From Amycolatopsis tolypomycina (GTDB lineage Bacteria; Actinomycetota; Actinomycetes; Mycobacteriales; Pseudonocardiaceae): DNA of 64,000 nucleotides. Below, one piece after another: positions 16,637 to 24,760 of the stretch (position 1 is its first letter; each line of letters starts with the position of its first letter). The notes beneath the pieces are model-generated. The model did no database searches and was not told the origin of the DNA. It saw nothing but the letters and a program-made list of their open reading frames with translations. Made by a program: the position numbers and the translations under genes. The stretch is from positions 7,816,001 to 7,880,000 of the forward strand of contig NZ_FNSO01000004.1 in the NCBI RefSeq assembly GCF_900105945.1. Direction: 5' to 3'.

Positions 16637-17872
16637 ATGCGTGGTGCGGGTGACCAGCTCAGCATCGGTGAGCGGATCGCGTTCTACCGGCGGCGGCGCG
16701 GGCTGTCGCAGGCGGTTCTTGCTGACCTGGTGGGCCGTACCGAGGACTGGTTGAGCAAGATCGAGCGCGGCGAGCGGGACATCCGCAGGCTCGACGTACT
16801 GGCCGACCTCGCGCGAGCGCTGCGAGTGACGCTGGGTGACCTGCTTGGCGAACCCGTGCTGATGGAAGAGCAGGACAAGCACGACGACGTCCCGGCGATC
16901 CGGGACGCGCTTATGGCTCCCCGCCGACTGTCGCGGACGCTGTTCTCCTCAGCCATGTCGCCCGAGTACATCGACCCTCAGCCAGTTCGGCAACTGGTGG
17001 AAGGTGCCTGGTCCAGCTACCAGAAGGGCGACCTCGGGCGCGTCGTCACCGCGCTGCCTGGGCTGATCAAGACCACGCAGGCGATGGAGGCGGCCTCGGC
17101 CGACGACGCTGGGTATAAGCGGGCCTGCGCGGCCATCTCGGCGCGCGTACACCACCTGGCCGCAACCACGCTAAGCAAGATCGGCGAAGCTGACCTCGCC
17201 TGGATCGCAGCCGAACGCGCCATGCAGGCAGCGGACGACTCCGACGACCCCCTGGTCCTGGCCTCGGCCGCCCGCTCCGGCACGCACGCGCTTCTGGCTG
17301 TGGGCCGGTTCGACGACGCGCTTGAGCTGGGCGACGTCGCGGCGAAGTGGTTGCTGCCCAGGATGGCTGAGGGCGATCCGGCCGCGCTGAGCCTGTACGG
17401 CATGCTCTACCTCCGCACGGCTGTCGCAGCGGCGCGACACCAGGACCGGACCACGGCGAACGACTTCCTCGGACACGCGAAAACTGCCGCTGACCAGCTG
17501 GGCGCGGACGCGAACTACTGGCAGACCGGGTTCGGGCCAGCCAACGTGGAGCTGCACCGGCTGTCGGCCGCCCTGGACCTCGGCGATGTCAGCCAGGTGA
17601 TCGAGACTGCCCCTCGCGTCAACGTGGACCACCTGCCGGTGGAACGCCAGGTCACGCACCTGATCGACTTCGCCCGCGCGTTGAGCCTGCTCGCGAAGGA
17701 CGACGACGCGCTTCAAGTCCTCCTACAGGCGGAGCAGAAGTCGCCGACCATCGTCCGGCACAACACGATGGTTCGGGAGGTCGTGCGGTCCATGTACCGG
17801 CGTGCCCCGGCGACGGCTGGTAAGTCCTCGGCGTTGCTCGCGCTGGCTGAGCGCTGCGGCGCGGTGAGGTAG
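16637..17872 (+). CDS. XRE-family regulator with TPR-like C-terminus
   Basis: A 411-residue protein with an N-terminal XRE helix-turn-helix (IAFYRRRRGLSQAVLADLVGRTEDWLSKIERGERDI, split here across residues 13-50) and a long all-helical TPR-like region (70-405) rich in Ala and Leu pairs. Such regulators are standard in actinomycete integrative elements, next to the flavoprotein gene that follows after 4 bp. It probably controls element transfer or excision, perhaps responding to a peptide or small molecule through its TPR part. GC content returns to the host-like level here. Confidence 0.8.
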   Translation: MRGAGDQLSIGERIAFYRRRRGLSQAVLADLVGRTEDWLSKIERGERDIRRLDVLADLARALRVTLGDLLGEPVLMEEQDKHDDVPAIRDALMAPRRLSRTLFSSAMSPEYIDPQPVRQLVEGAWSSYQKGDLGRVVTALPGLIKTTQAMEAASADDAGYKRACAAISARVHHLAATTLSKIGEADLAWIAAERAMQAADDSDDPLVLASAARSGTHALLAVGRFDDALELGDVAAKWLLPRMAEGDPAALSLYGMLYLRTAVAAARHQDRTTANDFLGHAKTAADQLGADANYWQTGFGPANVELHRLSAALDLGDVSQVIETAPRVNVDHLPVERQVTHLIDFARALSLLAKDDDALQVLLQAEQKSPTIVRHNTMVREVVRSMYRRAPATAGKSSALLALAERCGAVR

Positions 17873-17876
17873 TCGG

Positions 17877-18434
17877 ATGTCTCGTGTTCTTGGGCTGGTC
17901 GCCTCCGGGGCCGGCGGGGTCGAAGACCTGCTTCCGCGCCTGATCAAGCCTGCCCAGGAAGCGGGCTGGACGGTCACGGTCACCTTGACGCCCACCGCCG
18001 GGCGCTGGCTGGCCGAGACCGGGCAGCTTGACGAGATCGAGCAGGCCACTGGCTACCCGGTGCGGGTCGAGCCCCGGTCGCCGTCGCAGAAGAGCCCACA
18101 CCCGGCCCCGAGCTGCTACCTGGTCGCGCCGGCCTCGGCGAACTTCGTCGCGAAGATGTCCCTCGGCATCGCCGACAATCAGGCGTTGACGCAGGTCAAC
18201 GAGGCGATCGGGACGCTGAACCTGCCGGTGATCGTGTTCCCGCGCGTCAACGCGGCCCACGCGCGTCAGCCGTCCTGGACCATGCACATCGAGAACCTGC
18301 GGCGCGTCGGCGTGGACCTGCTCTACGGTGACGACGTCTGGCCGCTGCACGAACCGCGGTCCGCTCCTGGCCGGGATCTGCCCTGGTCAGCCATGCTGGA
18401 CGCGATCGAGAAGGCCGTTCCGGCCGACCGCTGA
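17877..18434 (+). CDS. flavoprotein (PF02441-type) of the element
   Basis: A 185-residue protein of the phosphopantothenoylcysteine decarboxylase-like flavoprotein fold: N-terminal GLVASGAGGVEDLLPRLI, the SCYLVAPASANFVAKMSLGIADN block for FMN contact and VIVFPRVNAAHARQPSW. It follows the TPR regulator after 4 bp, a pairing often seen in actinobacterial integrative elements. The substrate and role in the element are unknown; a signal-sensing or small-molecule role tied to the regulator is inference. Confidence 0.75.
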   Translation: MSRVLGLVASGAGGVEDLLPRLIKPAQEAGWTVTVTLTPTAGRWLAETGQLDEIEQATGYPVRVEPRSPSQKSPHPAPSCYLVAPASANFVAKMSLGIADNQALTQVNEAIGTLNLPVIVFPRVNAAHARQPSWTMHIENLRRVGVDLLYGDDVWPLHEPRSAPGRDLPWSAMLDAIEKAVPADR

Positions 18435-18437
18435 ACC

Positions 18438-18460
18438 CACCCGGACAGTTTGTCCGGGTG
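18438..18460. terminator. hairpin after the flavoprotein gene
   Basis: A perfect 10-bp stem (18438-18447 with 18451-18460) and a 3-nt loop, starting 3 bp after the flavoprotein stop. It probably ends the regulator-flavoprotein transcript. No U-tract follows. Confidence 0.7.
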
Positions 18461-18536
18461 ATCTCTCCCACCCGGGTGTCTCCTGATCACAGCGCGCCCA
18501 ATCGGACGCGCGATAGCCGAGACATCTGGAGAGCAC

Positions 18537-18809
18537 ATGGGCATTCACGTGGTGATTCAGCCCCTCGTCGGATACGGCGCTGCAGTCGTATCGCCTTCCC
18601 CGGGAGTCCGCCAACTGGTGGCCGGGGGCGATGAAACCGCGATCATGATCCAGGTACCAGCTCGGATCGGCGGCCTGATGGACACCGCGCGGTTCGCGCG
18701 GAGCCTCGCCGTGGCCGCGAACGAGTTCGGCGAGTGGTGCGAGACGCAGAACCGCACCCGCACCTACTCCTCTCCTCTCGGCGACCAGTGGTCGGAAGAG
18801 CGCGACTGA
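18537..18809 (+). CDS. small AICE protein, unknown function
   Basis: A 90-residue protein opening MGIHVVIQPLVGYGAAVVSP, with a predicted beta-rich first half and a helical second half (FARSLAVAANEFGEWCETQN). GGAGA lies 6 nt before the ATG. No family is recognised. It starts the run of small element genes leading to tra. Confidence 0.65.
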   Translation: MGIHVVIQPLVGYGAAVVSPSPGVRQLVAGGDETAIMIQVPARIGGLMDTARFARSLAVAANEFGEWCETQNRTRTYSSPLGDQWSEERD

Positions 18810-18845
18810 GCGCGAAGAAACCCATACCAGTAAAGGGAATTCAGC

Positions 18846-19298
18846 ATGGCTATCGACAAGGGACACCGGTTCGGCATTGACTTCGACGACGCGTTTCCGC
18901 AGGGCTTGGTGATGGTGGGCGAAGTGTCGCCCGATAAGGAGTACCAGTCGCGGGAAGACCGGGCCGCCAATCGCCCGGTGCGACAGCGGGTCGACGAGGT
19001 GACCGGTAAGCGGCAGTGGAAGGTCATGGTCACCGACCCAGCCGAGACGCGCGCCAAGCGGGCCTCGTTCGAGATCACCCTTCTCGCCGACGTGCAGCCG
19101 GTCCCGACCACGTCGGAGGCGCTGCCGGGGATGCGGCCGATCGAACTGGACGGCCTGACCGCCGAACCGCGCGTGGCCGGGCAGGGCGAGTTCAAGTACC
19201 AGTCCTACGTCTTCCGCGCGACCGGCTTCAAGCAGGCCACCAGCAACGCGAAGACGTCCCGGTCCGGCGGCACCGGTGAGACGCCGAAGGCAGCGTGA
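18846..19298 (+). CDS. conserved AICE protein, unknown function
   Basis: A 150-residue soluble protein (MAIDKGHRFGIDFDDAFPQG; a WKVMVTDPAETRAKRASFEI strand-rich centre; C-terminal AKTSRSGGTGETPKAA tail). A beta-rich core with a disordered C-terminus is the general look of single-strand DNA or Tra accessory proteins, but no motif fixes a function. It overlaps the next gene by 4 nt (GTGA), so it is cotranscribed with the tra-proximal genes. Confidence 0.7.
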   Translation: MAIDKGHRFGIDFDDAFPQGLVMVGEVSPDKEYQSREDRAANRPVRQRVDEVTGKRQWKVMVTDPAETRAKRASFEITLLADVQPVPTTSEALPGMRPIELDGLTAEPRVAGQGEFKYQSYVFRATGFKQATSNAKTSRSGGTGETPKAA

Positions 19299-19795
19299 CA
19301 GCGATGGGCTTCCGCGAGCAGGTCGAGGCGTGGGAGCAGGCGTATCGGGACTACATGGCCGCGTGGGAGCACGGCCGCGCAGTCCTCTCGCCGGTGAATG
19401 CGACGAACACGGCGAACGCTGCTCGGCGGGTGTCGCGGGCGTGGCACGAGCTGGCGCAGTCGCGCGGGTTGCCGTGGTGGTGTGTGGCGGCGCTGGAGTC
19501 GGCGGCCGAGGGGTTCGCCGACCTGGCCCGGGAATGGGAATCGCATGACGGCAATGTGGGACGGGCTGGGGCTGCGCTGGACAGTCGGGGCGGGTACCGA
19601 GGTGACGGTGGAGGAGACCGGGACGGGCGCGTCGCATCCGCCGGTCCTGGTGCTGGCCGGTGGGCTGTGCGTGGTGACGCTGGTGCCGCCGGAGGACCAG
19701 ACCGCCTGGACGGGGTGCGCGGTGTTCCTTCGCCGGCTCCGCGACCACGCCGAGGACCTGGCAGCGTTGCTGGAAGCCCGCGCGGAGAGGCGTGA
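19295..19795 (+). CDS. small helical AICE protein, C-terminal half doubtful
   Basis: The frame opens at GTG 19295 overlapping the previous stop. The first about 85 residues look real and helical (REQVEAWEQAYRDYMAAWEH, then AWHELAQSRGLPWWCVAALE). After about 19545 the same frame gives a Gly/Arg/Asp-rich stretch and overlaps a better gene (19545-19811) in another frame, so a frameshift or lost stop is likely and the true protein may end near 19545. Function unknown. Confidence 0.5.
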   Translation: MTAMGFREQVEAWEQAYRDYMAAWEHGRAVLSPVNATNTANAARRVSRAWHELAQSRGLPWWCVAALESAAEGFADLAREWESHDGNVGRAGAALDSRGGYRGDGGGDRDGRVASAGPGAGRWAVRGDAGAAGGPDRLDGVRGVPSPAPRPRRGPGSVAGSPRGEA

Positions 19796-19811
19796 CCGTG
19801 CGCAGGGGTGA
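19545..19811 (+). CDS. small AICE protein, unknown function
   Basis: An 88-residue protein beginning MTAMWDGLGLRWTVGAGTEV and ending with a charged helix (LEARAERRDRAQG). The centre has alternating hydrophobic strands (VLVLAGGLCVVTLVPP). It overlaps both its neighbours: the preceding frame through its whole length and the next gene by 20 bp. No family is recognised. Confidence 0.55.
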   Translation: MTAMWDGLGLRWTVGAGTEVTVEETGTGASHPPVLVLAGGLCVVTLVPPEDQTAWTGCAVFLRRLRDHAEDLAALLEARAERRDRAQG

Positions 19812-20043
19812 GCCGAAGACGCTGTGGGACGCCCACGAGGTCGTGATGGACCGACGGCCGCCGAACGACGCGAACCCGTCGGTGTGGCTGGCGTTCCGCC
19901 TCGGCAACGCACGGCTCTATAAGGCCGTCGCGGACGTCGACCGGGGTCATCACCACGAGGCGTTGTACTGGGCCGGATATGAGGAGCGGAAGGCGGGTGA
20001 GATCTCGGCGGGACTTCAGGCGGAAGGGATGCCCGCTGATTAG
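19792..20043 (+). CDS. AMED_5909-like small protein
   Basis: An 83-residue helical protein (RRGEPKTLWDAHEVVMDRR; DRGHHHEALYWAGYEERKAG). The DRGHHHEALYWA block matches the small protein family named after Amycolatopsis mediterranei AMED_5909, found in actinobacterial mobile regions. It begins at GTG 19792, or GTG 19798. The three consecutive histidines could bind metal. Function is unknown. Confidence 0.6.
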   Translation: MTVRRGEPKTLWDAHEVVMDRRPPNDANPSVWLAFRLGNARLYKAVADVDRGHHHEALYWAGYEERKAGEISAGLQAEGMPAD

Positions 20044-20213
20044 TCGCATGTAGACGACGGAAAAGTCAATAGTACTAGCGAAAACGCACGTGATGACGTG
20101 TGGCGATGAAGCACGTCCTGTTGCGGGTGCGTGTGATCCGTTAAGGCGCAGAAGCGGTGCCTGGCTACCAACCTTGCCGCTCCTGCGCTGTCCACAACCA
20201 GCGGAAGTGAACA
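20044..20213. promoter_or_regulatory. gap before the transfer-replication operon
   Basis: A 170-bp gap, AT-richer in its first 50 bp (around gtcaatagtactagcg). Every following gene up to the integrase is packed with overlaps or short gaps, so the promoter of the tra-rep-xis-int run probably lies here. No -10/-35 pair could be picked with confidence. Confidence 0.35.
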
Positions 20214-20378
20214 ATGACAACGCTAAACGATGACAACGGGCGAGCGTCAACGGGGGTCACCCGAACGCGCTGCGCCTCCTGCAAACGCTTCGCCAAACTG
20301 CTTCCCGGCGAGACCAAGTGCGCTCCCTGTTTGGGAATGCTGCCGCTGGATCTTCGGGTGAAGCGGGGTGGTCGGTGA
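20214..20378 (+). CDS. 54-residue zinc-ribbon protein upstream of tra
   Basis: A short gene reading MTTLNDDNGRASTGVTRT, then CASC, KRFAKLLPGETKCAPC and LGMLPLDLRVKRGGR. The two CxxC pairs separated by about 13 residues form a zinc ribbon. Its TGA overlaps the ATG of the tra gene (TGATG), so the two are translationally coupled. Small zinc-ribbon proteins are often found directly before tra in actinomycete elements; the role is unknown. Confidence 0.65.
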   Translation: MTTLNDDNGRASTGVTRTRCASCKRFAKLLPGETKCAPCLGMLPLDLRVKRGGR

Positions 20379-21931
20379 TGTCTCCCGGTTTCGCGATAGT
20401 GGGCTTGGCCGGGCTGGGGCTCGGCGTGTGGGTGCTGCACAAGGTCGGCCGCGCCCTGGCGTCCGTGGTCGAAGGTCTGGCTGCGGCGACCGTGGTGTTC
20501 GTGGCCCTGTGGTGGCTGTGCAAGGCCGTGGTGTGGATGCTCGCGCAGGTCGTGACCCGGTGGCGGACCAGCCTGACCGTGATCGCGTTCTACGCCTGGT
20601 GCGAACTGCTCGGATGGCTCTCCCTCGCGCTGACGCTGAGCGGTGTCGCGGCGGTTCTGGTTACGTGGTGGGCGATCGACGCTGTCTCGTTCGATCAGTG
20701 GTGCTGGCGGTTCCTGCGCTCGTGGTGGGCGCGGTGGGCGGTCTACGGCCGGAAGCTGCCGGAGTGGCTGCATGCCTGTGGCTTGTCGGTGCGGGACGAG
20801 GCGCTGCCGGTGGTGGTGAACGTGAACCTCGTCGGCCGTCGGCGCGCGCTCTCCCGCTCGACCTCGACTCGCTCCGGCACCCGACAGCCCGAGGTGCTCG
20901 GCGTGCGGTCGGGTGCCTCGTGGGATGAGGTCCAGGTGGAACTGGTGGCCGGGCAGAAGCCGGAAGACTTCGACGAGGCGGCCCGGGCGCTGGCCGTCGC
21001 GCGGAAGGTCGCTCGCTGCCAGGTCCGCGAGCTGGCACCGAACGTGGTGTCCATCGATTTCCAGCGGCGTGACCTCCTCGCGGGAGGTGTGGCCGGCCCG
21101 CAGGTTCCGGACGGTGTCGACTCGACCGGTGTGGACCTGCGCCACGTCTGGGCCGGGCGGACCGAGTACGGGCGTGACTGGCGCGTTCCGCTGCTCGGCT
21201 CCGGTGCGCACTGCCTGACTGCCGGTGCCTCGGGTGCGGGCAAGAACTCGGTGATGTGGTGCCCACTCGTGGCGGCGGCCTCGGCGATCCGGGCCGGGGT
21301 GGTGCGCATGTCTGGGATCGACCCCAAGGGCATGGAACTCGCCTACGGGCGCGGAATCTTCTCCCGCTACGCCGTCGGCGGCAAGGATGCAGTCGAGCTG
21401 CTTGACGGCCTGGTGGAGGAGATGGAATCCCGCAAGCGCGCGTTCGCCGGTCGGCTGCGCACGATCCCGGTCTCGACGGAGTATCCGTTGGAGCTGCTGG
21501 AGTTCGACGAGATCGGCGCGCTGACCAAGTACACGGATCGCAAGACGCGTGAGGCCATCGGGGAACGCGTCGCGCTCCTGACCACTCAAGGTCGAGCACT
21601 GGGCATCTCAGTCCGTGGCTACGTCCAGGAGCCCACCAAAGACACCGTCCCGGTCCGGGAGCTGTTCACCCGACGCGTGTGCCTGCGCGTGACCTCCAAG
21701 ACGCACGTCGGGATGGTCCTCGGGGACGGCGCGTACGAACGCGGAGCGTGGGCCAACCGCATTGGCGACTCGGAGGCCGGTGTCGGCTACGTCTGGGGTG
21801 AAGGCATCCGCGAACCGCTGCGCATCCGCGCCGGGTGGGTCTCCGACCGCACCGTGAAGGCGCTGGAGGCGTACGTGACCAACGGGGGTGTCGCGGATCT
21901 GCGACACGGCGGTGAGGGGGTGGCCGCGTGA
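20378..21931 (+). CDS. FtsK/SpoIIIE-type DNA translocase Tra
   Basis: A 517-residue conjugation protein. Hydrophobic segments occupy residues 1-115 (FAIVGLAGLGLGVWVLH, then VIAFYAWCELLGWLSLALTL), and the FtsK-type ATPase domain follows. Walker A is AGASGAGKNS near residue 285, with Asn in place of the usual Ser/Thr; Walker B-like hydrophobics precede ELLEFDEIGAL. It moves double-stranded element DNA between mycelial cells. The start at 20378 is fixed by the TGATG overlap and the start of the first membrane helix. It overlaps the next gene by 4 nt. Confidence 0.9.
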   Translation: MSPGFAIVGLAGLGLGVWVLHKVGRALASVVEGLAAATVVFVALWWLCKAVVWMLAQVVTRWRTSLTVIAFYAWCELLGWLSLALTLSGVAAVLVTWWAIDAVSFDQWCWRFLRSWWARWAVYGRKLPEWLHACGLSVRDEALPVVVNVNLVGRRRALSRSTSTRSGTRQPEVLGVRSGASWDEVQVELVAGQKPEDFDEAARALAVARKVARCQVRELAPNVVSIDFQRRDLLAGGVAGPQVPDGVDSTGVDLRHVWAGRTEYGRDWRVPLLGSGAHCLTAGASGAGKNSVMWCPLVAAASAIRAGVVRMSGIDPKGMELAYGRGIFSRYAVGGKDAVELLDGLVEEMESRKRAFAGRLRTIPVSTEYPLELLEFDEIGALTKYTDRKTREAIGERVALLTTQGRALGISVRGYVQEPTKDTVPVRELFTRRVCLRVTSKTHVGMVLGDGAYERGAWANRIGDSEAGVGYVWGEGIREPLRIRAGWVSDRTVKALEAYVTNGGVADLRHGGEGVAA

Positions 21932-22314
21932 ACCGTCTGATGATCTTCCTCGACGCCATCCGCGATCACCTCGACTCCTACCAGCTGCCGCCGGTCGCCT
22001 CGGTTGACGTCAACGCCTGGTCCAGCCCGATAACTGTTCAGCTCGACGTGGACGGGCTGCCGGAGGTGTCGCGGGCGCTGCTGGTGTGGAGCCAGACGCT
22101 CGAGGACGTCTCGGCCCGGCTGTGGCGGCTGTGTGACGGCAAGTGGGTGCACCTGTCGATCAGCGGACGAACACCCTGCGGCATCCCGGTCCTGGTGTTC
22201 GGCGTGGTCCGGTTCGAGCCGAGCACGTTCCCCGACCTCCCGGCAGGGGCGAAGCAGGACATGCCGGTCTACCTGCTGCGCGGCTGGTCGACGCCCGGGG
22301 AGGTGGCAGCCTGA
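21928..22314 (+). CDS. conserved AICE protein between tra and rep
   Basis: A 128-residue soluble protein (GTG start; MNRLMIFLDAIRDHL; SRALLVWSQTLEDVSARLWR; WVHLSISGRTPCGIPVLVFG). It overlaps tra by 4 nt and rep by 1 nt, so it belongs to the same operon. The position is commonly filled by an uncharacterised protein in this element class; no function can be assigned. Confidence 0.7.
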   Translation: MNRLMIFLDAIRDHLDSYQLPPVASVDVNAWSSPITVQLDVDGLPEVSRALLVWSQTLEDVSARLWRLCDGKWVHLSISGRTPCGIPVLVFGVVRFEPSTFPDLPAGAKQDMPVYLLRGWSTPGEVAA

Positions 22315-23918
22315 TGACCGAAACCCGCGCTGAACGGATGCGGACACCGCTGGCTGCCGACGTGATCCGGGCGACGGCGGAGAAGCACGGCGTCTGCGTC
22401 CGCCCGTTCACGATGGAGGTCGGCGACACCGAGACCGGCGAACTCCGCTACGTCCCGGTCCCGTGTGGCTCCACCGTCGAATCGGTCTGCCTACCGTGTG
22501 CCAGGAAGGCGAAAGCGATCCGGCAAGCCCAGTGCCGTGAAGGCTGGCACCTGACCGAAGAACCCGTCCTCACCGCCGAGCCACCGTCGGAGGATCACAA
22601 GGAGCTGCTGACCTACCGGGCTGATCTGGTCGCGGCGTACCGGGAGGTGGTCGAGCACGACCAAGCAGAGGCCGAGGAACTGCGGGAAGAGGTCGCCGGG
22701 GTCGACGCGGAACTTCGGCAACTCGGCATGCGCGGCCGCCTGCCCGCCCTCCACGTCCCGACCAAGCGGGCGGTGAAGCGCTCGACCCGTCGTCGGCAGG
22801 ACGCGCCGAACCTGCCCCGGCGGAAGGTCGCCAAGACCACCGTGGGCCAGGAGTACGCGGGGAAGTTCCGGCCATCCATGTTCGTGACCCTGACCTGCGA
22901 CACCTACGGCCCGGTCCGTGATGGAGCACCTCTCGACCCGTCCCGGTACGACTACCGGCGGGCTGCCCGGGATGCGGTGCACTTCTCCGCCCTAGTGGAT
23001 CGGTGGTGGCAGAACCTGCGCCGGGTTGTTGGCTGGGACGCGCAGTACTTCGCGACCGTCGAGCCGCAGAAGCGGACCGCTCCCCACCTGCATGCGGCAA
23101 TCCGCGGTGCCATCCCACACGACGTCATCCGCCAGGTCACCGAAGCCACCTACCACCAGGTCTGGTGGCCGTCACACGACCAGATCGTCTACACGGAGCG
23201 GCTGCCGGTCTGGGACCCGGACACTCGCGCATTCCTGGACCCGGACAGCCGGCGACCGCTGACCAGCTGGGACGACGCCGTGGAAGAGGTCGAGGACCCC
23301 GCCCATGTGGTGACCTTCGGGCGGCAAGTGCACTCCAAGGGCATCCTCGGCGGCACCGAAGAGGCCGGCCGCCACATCGGCTACCTCACGAAGTACCTCA
23401 CCAAGTCCACCGGGGAAGTGGTCGAGGCAGACACCGCGCGGCTACGGGATCACCACGACCGGCTGCACGCCGAACTGTCGGTCACCCCGTGCTCGCCTCG
23501 CTGCGCGGTCTGGCTGCTCTACGGGATCCAACCCAAGGGCGCGGGCAGCAAGACCACCCCCGGGCACTGCAAGGGACGCGCTCACCGCCGGACCACGCTC
23601 GGACTGCCGGGGCGGCGGGTGCTGGTGTCGCGCAAATGGTCGGGCAAGACCCTCGACGACCACAAAGCCGACCGGAAAGCCTTCGTGGCGCAGGCGTTGG
23701 CCGCGATCGGGATCGAGAAACCGCAACCGGACCCGGCCCGGCTGGTCTGGCGCAAGGTCGAACCGGGAGACCCACAGGTCCCGCCCCGGCCACACCTGGT
23801 CATGCGCGCGATCGCGGAGCGGATCACGTGGAAGGCCGAGTACGACCGGGCGCTACTCGCTGCCGCCGGACCACCAGGGGACGGTCCGGAAACTTCGGCA
23901 ACTCAGCTCGCTGCTTAA
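22314..23918 (+). CDS. rolling-circle replication initiator (RepSA family)
   Basis: A 534-residue HUH-type initiator. The N-terminus carries a cysteine zinc motif (VPCGSTVESVCLPCARKAK, residues 50-68). The HUH motif is PHLHAAIRG, near residue 260, preceded by FVTLTCDTYGPV (motif I). The IGYLTKYLTKSTGE block supplies the catalytic tyrosine region. It nicks the element's double-strand origin to start rolling-circle replication after excision. The ATG overlaps the previous stop (TGATG). Length and domain order match RepSA of pSAM2-like elements. Confidence 0.88.
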   Translation: MTETRAERMRTPLAADVIRATAEKHGVCVRPFTMEVGDTETGELRYVPVPCGSTVESVCLPCARKAKAIRQAQCREGWHLTEEPVLTAEPPSEDHKELLTYRADLVAAYREVVEHDQAEAEELREEVAGVDAELRQLGMRGRLPALHVPTKRAVKRSTRRRQDAPNLPRRKVAKTTVGQEYAGKFRPSMFVTLTCDTYGPVRDGAPLDPSRYDYRRAARDAVHFSALVDRWWQNLRRVVGWDAQYFATVEPQKRTAPHLHAAIRGAIPHDVIRQVTEATYHQVWWPSHDQIVYTERLPVWDPDTRAFLDPDSRRPLTSWDDAVEEVEDPAHVVTFGRQVHSKGILGGTEEAGRHIGYLTKYLTKSTGEVVEADTARLRDHHDRLHAELSVTPCSPRCAVWLLYGIQPKGAGSKTTPGHCKGRAHRRTTLGLPGRRVLVSRKWSGKTLDDHKADRKAFVAQALAAIGIEKPQPDPARLVWRKVEPGDPQVPPRPHLVMRAIAERITWKAEYDRALLAAAGPPGDGPETSATQLAA

Positions 23919-23930
23919 CCAGGGGGAACC

Positions 23931-24122
23931 ATGAACAACTTCGAAGGCACTGACCAGCTCTGGTCGGTTGAGGACGTCGCTGCCTATCTCCGCGTGCCGG
24001 TGAAGACCCTCTACCAGTGGAAGTGGCGGGGCGAGGGGCCGCCGGTGAGCAAGGTTGGCCGGCACCTGCGGTACGACTCCGCGTCGGTCCGGGCCTGGGT
24101 AGCCGGGCTGGAGGCTGCCTGA
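23931..24122 (+). CDS. excisionase-like HTH protein (Xis)
   Basis: A 63-residue MerR/AlpA-type winged helix protein (WSVEDVAAYLRVPVKTLYQW, then GRHLRYDSASVRAWV). It lies between rep and int and overlaps the integrase start (TGATG), the usual xis position. It would bend attachment-site DNA for excision. A good ribosome site (agggggaacc) precedes the ATG. Confidence 0.85.
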   Translation: MNNFEGTDQLWSVEDVAAYLRVPVKTLYQWKWRGEGPPVSKVGRHLRYDSASVRAWVAGLEAA

Positions 24123-24425
24123 TGGGACACGTCCAGGACCGCTGGTACCGGCCAAAGAAGGACGATCACGGCCAGGTGGTGCTCAACGGGCGCGGCAAGC
24201 CGGTGCTTGAGAAGACCGACCTCTACGGCGTCGGGATGCGCTATCGGGTGCGGTACGTCGACCCGACCGGCGCTGAGCGGAGCAAAGCCTTTGCGGACAA
24301 GCAGAAGCGCGCGGCCGACGACTTCCTGACCAAGGTCGAACACGACATGAATCAGGGGTGAAGTGCTCCGATGTTTCCGGACACGTCTTCCAAGTAGACT
24401 GCTGGAGGATCCGGAGGAGTGTTTC

Positions 24426-24707
24426 ATGGTCAGGAGACAGCGAAGGTATTCGCCGGAGTTGAAGGCGGAGGTCGTCAAGGCGGTCCTCGAGGGCGGGTCA
24501 AGTTTCAGTGAGGCGGCCCGGGATTTCGACCTGGTCCCGCAGACGGTGCATAACTGGGTGACCGCGGAGAAAAAGAGGAGAGACGCGGCCCGGCCGGCCG
24601 GGGCCGGGGGCCGGGAAGCTGAACTGGAACGGCGTGTCCAGGAGCTGGAACAGGAAAACGCGTTCCTGAAAAAAGCGGCGGCCTTCTTCGCGAAGGAACA
24701 ACGGTAG
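24426..24707 (+). CDS. IS3-family transposase OrfA
   Basis: A 93-residue protein with an HTH (RRYSPELKAEVVKAVLEGG, then SFSEAARDFDLVPQTVHNWV) and a C-terminal leucine-zipper-like coiled coil (RRVQELEQENAFLKKAAAFF). It binds the IS ends and is extended by frameshifting into OrfB to make the active transposase. A run of six A near 24669 lies in the overlap zone and could be the slip site. Confidence 0.88.
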   Translation: MVRRQRRYSPELKAEVVKAVLEGGSSFSEAARDFDLVPQTVHNWVTAEKKRRDAARPAGAGGREAELERRVQELEQENAFLKKAAAFFAKEQR

Positions 24708-24760
24708 CGCGACGCTACGCGTGTATCGCGGCGGAGAAGGCCCATTTCGATGTCACCTGG

